Of a stretch of DNA of 64,000 nucleotides, positions 57,148 to 64,000 are shown piece after piece (position 1 is the first letter of the stretch; each line of letters starts with the position of its first letter). This DNA is from Haliea alexandrii (lineage in GTDB: Bacteria; Pseudomonadota; Gammaproteobacteria; Pseudomonadales; Halieaceae), in NCBI RefSeq assembly GCF_003719295.1, contig NZ_RFLW01000001.1, positions 1,506,955 through 1,570,954 of the forward strand, read 5' to 3'. A model generated the notes under the pieces. That model made no database searches. It saw nothing but the letters and a program-made list of their open reading frames with translations, and was not told the DNA's origin. A program made the position numbers and the translations under genes.

Positions 57148-57765
57148 ATGGCAGAGCAAAAAGCGACAAACGTTCACTGGCACGAGGGTGACATCACCCG
57201 TGAGCACCGGGAAAAGCTGTTGGGCCACAAGGGGGCGACCCTCTGGTTTACCGGCCTGTCCGGCAGTGGCAAAAGCACGGTGGCGGTCGAGCTGGAAGGG
57301 CGCCTGAACGAGATGGGCGTACTCGCCTATCGTCTGGACGGTGATAACGTGCGCCTGGGTATCAACCGCAATCTCGGGTTCAGCGCTGACGACCGCACGG
57401 AAAACATCCGTCGCATCGGGGAAATTTCCAAGCTGTTTGTGGACTGCGGTATCGTCACACTGAGCAGCTTTATCAGCCCCTATGCCAGCGATCGCAATCA
57501 GGTGCGTGAACTGCACGAGGCGGCGGGCATGGATTTCATTGAAATCCACGTTGACTGTTCCCTGGAAGCGGCTGAAGCCCGCGATCCCAAGGGCCTGTAC
57601 AAGAAAGCGCGCGCCGGTGAAATCAAGAACTTCACAGGCATTGATGACCCCTACGAGGCCCCGTTCAAGCCAGAGGTGCACCTGCACTCGGACCAGCAGA
57701 CGCTGGCTGAAGAGGTGGATGCCATCATTGCCCTGCTGCGCGAGCGCGGCATCATCAAGTCCTGA
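57148..57765 (+). CDS. cysC: Adenylylsulfate (APS) kinase
   Basis: CysC phosphorylates APS to PAPS. The 205-residue protein has the P-loop WFTGLSGSGKSTVAVELE near residue 32, YRLDGDNVRLGINRNLGFS near residue 63, RTENIRRIGE and the lid region DPKGLYKKARAGEIKNFTGI near residue 150. All are APS kinase signatures. It lies between the sulfotransferase and ATP sulfurylase genes. In an assimilatory role it would normally sit with cysDN; here a single-chain sulfurylase follows instead. Confidence 0.95.
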   Translation: MAEQKATNVHWHEGDITREHREKLLGHKGATLWFTGLSGSGKSTVAVELEGRLNEMGVLAYRLDGDNVRLGINRNLGFSADDRTENIRRIGEISKLFVDCGIVTLSSFISPYASDRNQVRELHEAAGMDFIEIHVDCSLEAAEARDPKGLYKKARAGEIKNFTGIDDPYEAPFKPEVHLHSDQQTLAEEVDAIIALLRERGIIKS

Positions 57766-57789
57766 CCCTTACCCCGAACGGAGACAATC

Positions 57790-58971
57790 ATGATCAAGCC
57801 ACACGGCTCAGACGAGCTGCATGCCTTATACGTTGCCGATGACGCCCGTCGCGAGGCGCTGCTCAAGGAGGCCGAGCAACTGCCGTCGTTGCTGCTGAAC
57901 TCCGCCGCCGCCGCTAACGCGGTCATGCTCGGCGCCGGCTATTTCAACCCGTTGAAGGGATACATGAACCTGACCGATAGCCTGAGCGTAGCGGAGAAGC
58001 TACAGACGTCTGAGGGTCTGTTCTGGCCTGTACCGATCGTCAACCTGACAGAGGCTACCGATATTCAGCCCGGCAGCCGCATCGCCCTGCGCGACCCCAA
58101 CGTGGATGGCCACCCGGTGCTGGCGGTGATGCAGGTGGAGGCGGCTGAGCATGTCGCCGATGAGCAGATCGATTTTATCGCCGAGAAGGTGTTCCGCACG
58201 CTGGATCCCTCACACCCGGGCGTCGCCACCTTCAAGTCCCTGGGGCGCACGCTGCTTTCTGGGCCGATTGAGGTGCTCAACTTCTCCTACTTCCCCGGCG
58301 AGTTTCCTGACACGTTCCGCACCGCCGTCGAGATTCGTGCGGAAATTGCCTCGCGCGGTTGGAACAAGGTGGTGGCCTTCCAGACCCGCAATCCCATGCA
58401 CCGTGCTCACGAAGAGCTTTGTCGCATGGCCATGGAAGACCTGGACGCGGACGGCATCCTCATTCACATGCTGTTGGGCAAGCTGAAGCCGGGCGATATT
58501 CCTGCGGATGTTCGCGACGCCTCCATTCGCAAAATGGTCGATGTGTATTTCCCCCCCAATACGGTGATGGTGACAGGCTACGGCTTTGACATGCTCTACG
58601 CGGGGCCACGCGAGGCAGTTTTGCATGCAGTCTTCCGCCAGAACTGCGGCTGCACGCACCTGATCGTCGGCCGTGACCACGCCGGGGTGGGTGACTATTA
58701 CGGTGGTTTTGACGCGCAGACCATTTTTGATGAAGAGGTGCCTGCCGGCGCGCTGCAGCTGGAGATCTACAACGCGGATCACACGGCCTACAGCAAGAAG
58801 CTGGACCGGGTGGTGATGATGCGTGATGCGCCCGACCACAGTCCGGAGGACTTCGTGCTGCTGTCAGGCACCAAGGTACGTGAAATGCTCGGTAACGGCA
58901 TTGCGCCACCGCCCGAGTTCTCACGTCCGGAAGTGGCGAAAATCCTTATGGACTACTACCAGAGCCTGTAA
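57790..58971 (+). CDS. sat: ATP sulfurylase (Sat, single-subunit type)
   Basis: Sat makes APS from sulfate and ATP. The 393-residue protein belongs to the homooligomeric Sat type, not CysDN. Active-site motifs are VVAFQTRNPMHRAHEELCRM near residue 196 (QxRNPxHxxH), MLLGKLKPGDIP near residue 228, HLIVGRDHAGVGDYYG near residue 291 and VLLSGTKVREML near the C-terminus. It ends the sulfation group and a hairpin follows at 58980-59005. Together with CysC it would supply PAPS to the sulfotransferase. Confidence 0.95.
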   Translation: MIKPHGSDELHALYVADDARREALLKEAEQLPSLLLNSAAAANAVMLGAGYFNPLKGYMNLTDSLSVAEKLQTSEGLFWPVPIVNLTEATDIQPGSRIALRDPNVDGHPVLAVMQVEAAEHVADEQIDFIAEKVFRTLDPSHPGVATFKSLGRTLLSGPIEVLNFSYFPGEFPDTFRTAVEIRAEIASRGWNKVVAFQTRNPMHRAHEELCRMAMEDLDADGILIHMLLGKLKPGDIPADVRDASIRKMVDVYFPPNTVMVTGYGFDMLYAGPREAVLHAVFRQNCGCTHLIVGRDHAGVGDYYGGFDAQTIFDEEVPAGALQLEIYNADHTAYSKKLDRVVMMRDAPDHSPEDFVLLSGTKVREMLGNGIAPPPEFSRPEVAKILMDYYQSL

Positions 58972-58979
58972 GCCTTGCC

Positions 58980-59005
58980 GGGTCGGCGCGCCGCAGTGCC
59001 GACCC
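58980..59005. terminator. Candidate hairpin terminator between sat and tlpA-like gene
   Basis: GGGTCGGC (58980-58987) and GCCGACCC (58998-59005) pair perfectly over eight bases with a ten-base loop, between convergent genes. There is no clear T-run, so it could be a weak or bidirectional terminator. Confidence 0.5.
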
Positions 59006-59024
59006 GCCTTCCCGCTGGAGTCGC

Positions 59025-59465
59025 TCAGTCTGCTCCGTCTGCATGCACCGTCGCCGCAAGCAGGGACTCCAGCGTTTGTGGCCCGATCAGGGTATCCAGC
59101 AGTTCCCCCTCGGGATTGATGATCAGCGTGGTGGGCAGTACTGAGGGCCGATTCAGGCCGAGCAGTGCCGCCGGGTCCTCTGCCAGTGTTCTGAAACCGA
59201 CCTGCAGTGTGTCCAGTTGTGTTTGCAGGTCTTCGCCGGTGGCGCCATCATAATTTACGCCCAGCACGGTGATTGCATCGTAGTCACTGTCCAGCGCGTT
59301 CAGTTCCGGTATCTCCTTGATGCAGGGTTTGCACCACTCGGCCCAGTAGTTGATCACAACCCACTGGCCGTGCAGGTCGCGCAGGAGGTCGGCATTGCTC
59401 TGGGGTGCGGATGGCTGGCACGCCGCCAGCGTCAGCAGTAGCAGGGTCAGGCAGGCGGTTCTCAC
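59025..59465 (-). CDS. TlpA-like thiol:disulfide lipoprotein
   Basis: A 146-residue exported thioredoxin-fold protein. The N-terminal MRTACLTLLLLTLAAC ends in a lipobox with Cys16. The active site is WAEWCKPCIKEIPEL (C45 and C48), followed by the cis-proline loop VLPTTLIINPEGELL. Similar genes near arsC and wrbA are known in pseudomonads. It likely reduces disulfides in periplasmic partners. It is divergent from the arsC operon. Confidence 0.9.
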   Translation of the reverse strand: MRTACLTLLLLTLAACQPSAPQSNADLLRDLHGQWVVINYWAEWCKPCIKEIPELNALDSDYDAITVLGVNYDGATGEDLQTQLDTLQVGFRTLAEDPAALLGLNRPSVLPTTLIINPEGELLDTLIGPQTLESLLAATVHADGAD

Positions 59466-59559
59466 GGGTGTTGCACTCCTCTCGTCGTTGATGGCGCGGG
59501 TTCATACCGGCGGACGCAGTATGCCATGATTGGATGGCGGCGCCGCGCCCATTCCTTTT

Positions 59560-59567
59560 GCTATAAT
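59560..59567 (+). promoter_or_regulatory. Extended -10 promoter of the arsC-wrbA operon
   Basis: TGCTATAAT at 59559-59567 is an extended -10 (TGN plus perfect TATAAT) about 30 bases upstream of the GTG start at 59597. No -35 at standard spacing is clear, which extended -10 promoters can tolerate. Confidence 0.65.
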
Positions 59568-59596
59568 GTACGCCGTTTTTCTCTGGGGAGTTTTCC

Positions 59597-60949
<1,353 letters not shown>

Positions 60950-60953
<4 letters not shown>

Positions 60954-62794
60954 GCCGCCCTTCGCCAATACGCCGGTTTTTCTCCGCCCTCTGGCGTGGG
61001 TTGACCTGGTTTCGTCTGGCCCTCTCCAACCTGCTGTTTCTCGCTTTTCTTGTGCTCATTTACGTGCTGTATTTCAGCGGCGGGCCACCGCCCCAGCCGG
61101 AAAAAGCCGCTCTGCTGCTGAACCTGAGCGGCACGCTGGTGGAAGAGAAATCCGAGGTGAATCCGCTGCAGGCACTTGCTGGCGAGCCTTCCCCGGCGGA
61201 TCGCGAGATCGCGCTGCGCGATGTGCTGGATGCGGTACACGAGGCGGCACAGGACCCAGCCATCACTGCGCTCGTCATGGAGCTCGACTTTCTGGTTTCG
61301 GCAGGTATCAGCAAGAGTATGGAGATTGCGGCAGCGATTGACGCGTTCAAGGCCAGCGGCAAGCCGGTGATCGCCCTCGGCGATTATTTCACGCAAGACC
61401 AGTATCTGCTGGCCAGCCAGGCAGATGAGGTGATTCTCCACCCCATGGGCGCGGTGCCGCTGGAGGGGTTCGCCAGCTACCGCAATCACTTCCGTGAGGC
61501 ACTGGATAAAGCCCTGGTCTCCATGCATGTGTTTCATGCCGGCGAGCACAAGTCGATGGCCGAGCCCTTTCTGCGCGACGACATGTCACCGGCGGAGAAA
61601 GTCATCACGTCGGCCTGGTTGCAGGACCTGTGGGGGGAATATATCGGCGTAGTGGAGTCCCGGCGCAACCTCCCGGCTGGGAGTATTGACCGTTACATCA
61701 ACCGCTACGCCGAGCGTATGGCGGCGGCCGGCGGTGATGCGGCACGTGTGGCCCAGGAGCAGGGCCTGGTTGACACCTTGCTGTCGCGGCCAGACGCCAA
61801 CGATTACCTGGTGGAGCAGGTGGGTGCGGCGAATGAAGAAGGCTTTTACGAGGCCGTATTTTTCGAAGCCTATATTAATAGCAAGCGCCCCATGGGGCTG
61901 ACGCCCATGATGGAAGACCGCGTAGCCGTGGTGACTGCCGAGGGCAATATCATGACCGGTGAGCAGCCCCCTGGCACCATCGGTGGCGACTCCCTGGCGC
62001 GCTTGCTGCGCCAGACTGCCGAACAGCCGGGGGTGAAGGCCCTGGTGATCCGGGTGAATACCGGCGGCGGCAGCGTGCTGGCGGCCGAGCGTATCCGGCA
62101 GGCCATTGGGCGCATTCGCGAAGCCGGCATGCCGGTGGTGATCTCCATGGGCGCCATTGCGGCATCGGGGGGCTACTATATTGCGGCGGAGGCGGATGAG
62201 ATCTGGGCGACGCCCACCACTATCACCGGCAGCATCGGTGTCTTTGCCGCTTTTCCGACCTTCGAGCGTCTGCTGGATCGCCTGGGGGTGAATACCGACG
62301 GTGTCGGTACTACTGAGCTTGCGGGGTCGCTGCGCCTGGATCGACCACTGGACCCGCAGGTGGCGGCAACGCTGGCGACGGGGGTGAATTTCACCTACCG
62401 GGAGTTCCTCGACATCGTGGCCACTGGCCGTGGTTTGGCCGAGGAGGCCGTACAGGCTGCCGCCGGTGGCCGGGTGTGGAGTGCACCTGATGCACAGGCG
62501 TTGGGCCTGATCGATGAACTGGGTTCACTGCGCGAGGCGGTCGCGGCAGCGGCGGAGCTCGGCGGCCTGGACCGCAACAACCACGCGGTAGAGTACGTGC
62601 AACAACCCCTGTCACCCCGCGACATGCTGCTGCGACAGCTCGCCTCTCGGGTCGGTATGTCGGGCAGTTTGCCCTTCATGGATACGGGGTTACAGCAGTT
62701 GTTGCAGCCCGTGGCAACGGCGGCGCGTACACTCACTGAACTCAATGACCCCACGCATCGGTACATGCGCTGCCTGGGTTGTGCGGCGCCCTGA
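60950..62794 (+). CDS. sppA: Signal peptide peptidase SppA, 67-kDa type
   Basis: SppA is an inner-membrane serine protease that degrades cleaved signal peptides. From ATG 60950 the 614-residue protein has one N-terminal membrane helix and two tandem S49 domains. The general-base lysine is in HAGEHKSMAEPFLRDDMSP (near residue 203) and the nucleophile serine in MGAIAASGGYYIAAEADEI (near residue 404), matching K209 and S409 of E. coli (618 residues). VNTGGGSVLAAERIR is the oxyanion region. Confidence 0.94.
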
Positions 62795-62800
62795 TCGGAT

Positions 62801-64000
62801 TTACTGCGCGGGCAGGGGGTCGTTTCCGGTGTCGGGCCTGCGCCAGTGCTTCAAGTCCAGCAGGATCATGTAAAGCGCGGGGACCAGCAACAGCGTAATC
62901 ACCGTGGCAAACACGATGCCGAAGGCCAGTGACACCGCCATCGGCACGATTTCCTGTGCCTGGGCACTGCGCTCCAGCAGCATCGGTGCGAGGCCGAAAA
63001 ACGTGGTCAGGGAGGTGAGCAGAATGGCGCGGAAGCGCTGCGAGCCCGACTCCACCACGGCGCGCAGAGGTTCCACGCCGCTCTTGATCGCATTGTTGAT
63101 GTGGTCGACCAGAATCAGGCTGTCATTCACCACCACGCCGCTCAGGGCAATCACGCCCATCAGTGACATCATGCTCAGGGGGTAGCCCGTGAGCCAGTGT
63201 CCGACCACCGCGCCGATCACGCCAAACGGTATCACCCCCATGATGATCAATGGCTGCAGGTATGATCGCGTGGGAATAGCCAGCAAGGCATAGATGCCAA
63301 ACAGGGCGAGACCAAAGCCGATCAGCATGCTGTTTACCATCTTGCTTTCCTCGTCAGCCATGCCGGCAACGGCATAGCTGAGTCCGGGGTACGTCTGCAG
63401 CAGGGTGGGCAATACGGACTTTTTGAGGTCGGCGACAATGCGCGCCGGCTCCACCAGGTCCTTGTTGGCCTCAGCAGTCACCTCGGCGGCACGCTGGTAA
63501 TTGATGTGCGTGACCTTGCGCAGGCCCTGCTTGACCTCCATTGTGGCGACGGTCTGGAAGGGGATTGCCTGGCCATCCGGTGTGCGGATATACATTCCCT
63601 GCAGTGTGTCTACGGTTTCGCGGTCGGCCCGCGGGTAGCGCACCATCACCTTGACTTCGTCGAGGCCACGTTGCATACGCTGGGCCTCGGCGCCGTAGAA
63701 CGCACTGCGCACCTGGTTCGCCACGGCGTAGCGCGACAGCCCCAGGGCCTCGCCTTCGGGCAGCAGTTCAATGTGGAACTCATCTGCCGTATCGCTGGCG
63801 CCATTGCGTACGTCATACACCCCGTCGTAGCGGTGGATAGCCGTTTCCAACTCTGCCGCCGCCGCGCGCAATGTGGTGAAATCCCGGTGCATGAGGTCAA
63901 AGGCGATGGCGGGCCCGAAGCCCGGACCATCGGCACTGCTGATGGACAGTACCTTGGTGCCGTGGAGCACGCCCACCGCCTCGCGCCAGCGCCGCTCCAC
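62801..64000 (-). CDS. RND-family efflux permease, C-terminal part
   Basis: The last 399 residues of an inner-membrane RND transporter; the N-terminal part lies beyond the right edge. Periplasmic docking-domain sequence is followed by membrane segments, with SYLQPLIIMGVIPFGVIGAV, VNDSLILVDHIN and TTFFGLAPMLLERSAQAQ typical of AcrB-like HAE families. The family branch is nearer to uncharacterised multidrug-type permeases than to metal CzcA. It converges on sppA with a six-base gap. Partner genes would be to the right. Confidence 0.92.
   Translation of the reverse strand: MERRWREAVGVLHGTKVLSISSADGPGFGPAIAFDLMHRDFTTLRAAAAELETAIHRYDGVYDVRNGASDTADEFHIELLPEGEALGLSRYAVANQVRSAFYGAEAQRMQRGLDEVKVMVRYPRADRETVDTLQGMYIRTPDGQAIPFQTVATMEVKQGLRKVTHINYQRAAEVTAEANKDLVEPARIVADLKKSVLPTLLQTYPGLSYAVAGMADEESKMVNSMLIGFGLALFGIYALLAIPTRSYLQPLIIMGVIPFGVIGAVVGHWLTGYPLSMMSLMGVIALSGVVVNDSLILVDHINNAIKSGVEPLRAVVESGSQRFRAILLTSLTTFFGLAPMLLERSAQAQEIVPMAVSLAFGIVFATVITLLLVPALYMILLDLKHWRRPDTGNDPLPAQ

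Noticed and set aside
61430-61560. Possible loss of the catalytic lysine in SppA
   Set aside because: Counting against E. coli SppA shows K209 corresponds to the Lys in GEHKSMAEPF, which is present.

Overview
The window is about 64 kb of GC-rich, densely coding gammaproteobacterial chromosome with no rRNA, tRNA, CRISPR array or insertion sequence that I can recognise. The order division/cell-wall (dcw) cluster, lpxC, M23 peptidase, secA, argJ, mutT, coaE, pilD, pilC, pilB, pilA matches the arrangement known from Pseudomonas and its relatives. A marine genus of the Halieaceae/OM60 type would fit the mix of acyl-CoA metabolism, TonB-dependent vitamin uptake, sulfatase and sulfotransferase genes, but that placement is inference.

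Region 1 (1-14570) is the distal dcw cluster: ftsI (3' end), murE, murF, mraY, murD, ftsW, murG, murC, ddl, ftsQ, ftsA, ftsZ, lpxC. Most genes overlap by a few bases and are probably co-transcribed. Together they make lipid II, flip and polymerise it, build the divisome and commit lipid A synthesis. Region 2 (14706-20750) holds an M23 peptidase, secA, argJ, a mutT-type Nudix gene and the opposing coaE.

Region 3 (20776-30315) is type IV pilus biogenesis. pilB-pilC-pilD face left. pilA faces right behind a strong sigma-54 promoter. After the pilA terminator come two tandem membrane proteins resembling TMTC-type GT-C glycosyltransferases and a polyprenyl-phosphate-type GT2, together a likely pilin or surface glycosylation cassette. 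A sulfatase lipoprotein gene (30510-32687) follows, and beyond it lies a 75-bp relic of the 3' end of a second GT2 gene.

Region 4 (32977-42876) is metabolic: Lrp-type regulator/alanine dehydrogenase, malate synthase G, LysR regulator/acyl-CoA dehydrogenase/RraA, nadC, ampD-ampE. Region 5 (42994-47485) has an FHA-like sigma-54 activator translationally overlapped with a membrane Ser/Thr kinase, then a ketopantoate-reductase-like gene and yajQ.

Region 6 (47527-51590, minus strand) is a thiamine salvage operon controlled by a TPP riboswitch: TonB receptor, YkoF-like thiamine-binding protein, PnuC/PnuT transporter and thiamine-kinase-like enzyme. A degenerate GGDEF protein and a beta-carbonic anhydrase follow on the plus strand.

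Region 7 (53572-58971) groups an epimerase, a 58-residue membrane protein, a DUF1214 protein, a sulfotransferase, APS kinase and ATP sulfurylase: enzymes to make the sulfate donor PAPS beside an enzyme to use it. Its substrate is unknown and this is the best candidate for an undescribed pathway. Region 8 (59025-64000) holds a TlpA-like lipoprotein, arsC-like/wrbA/DUF2069/sppA in one overlapping operon, and the C-terminal part of an RND efflux permease.
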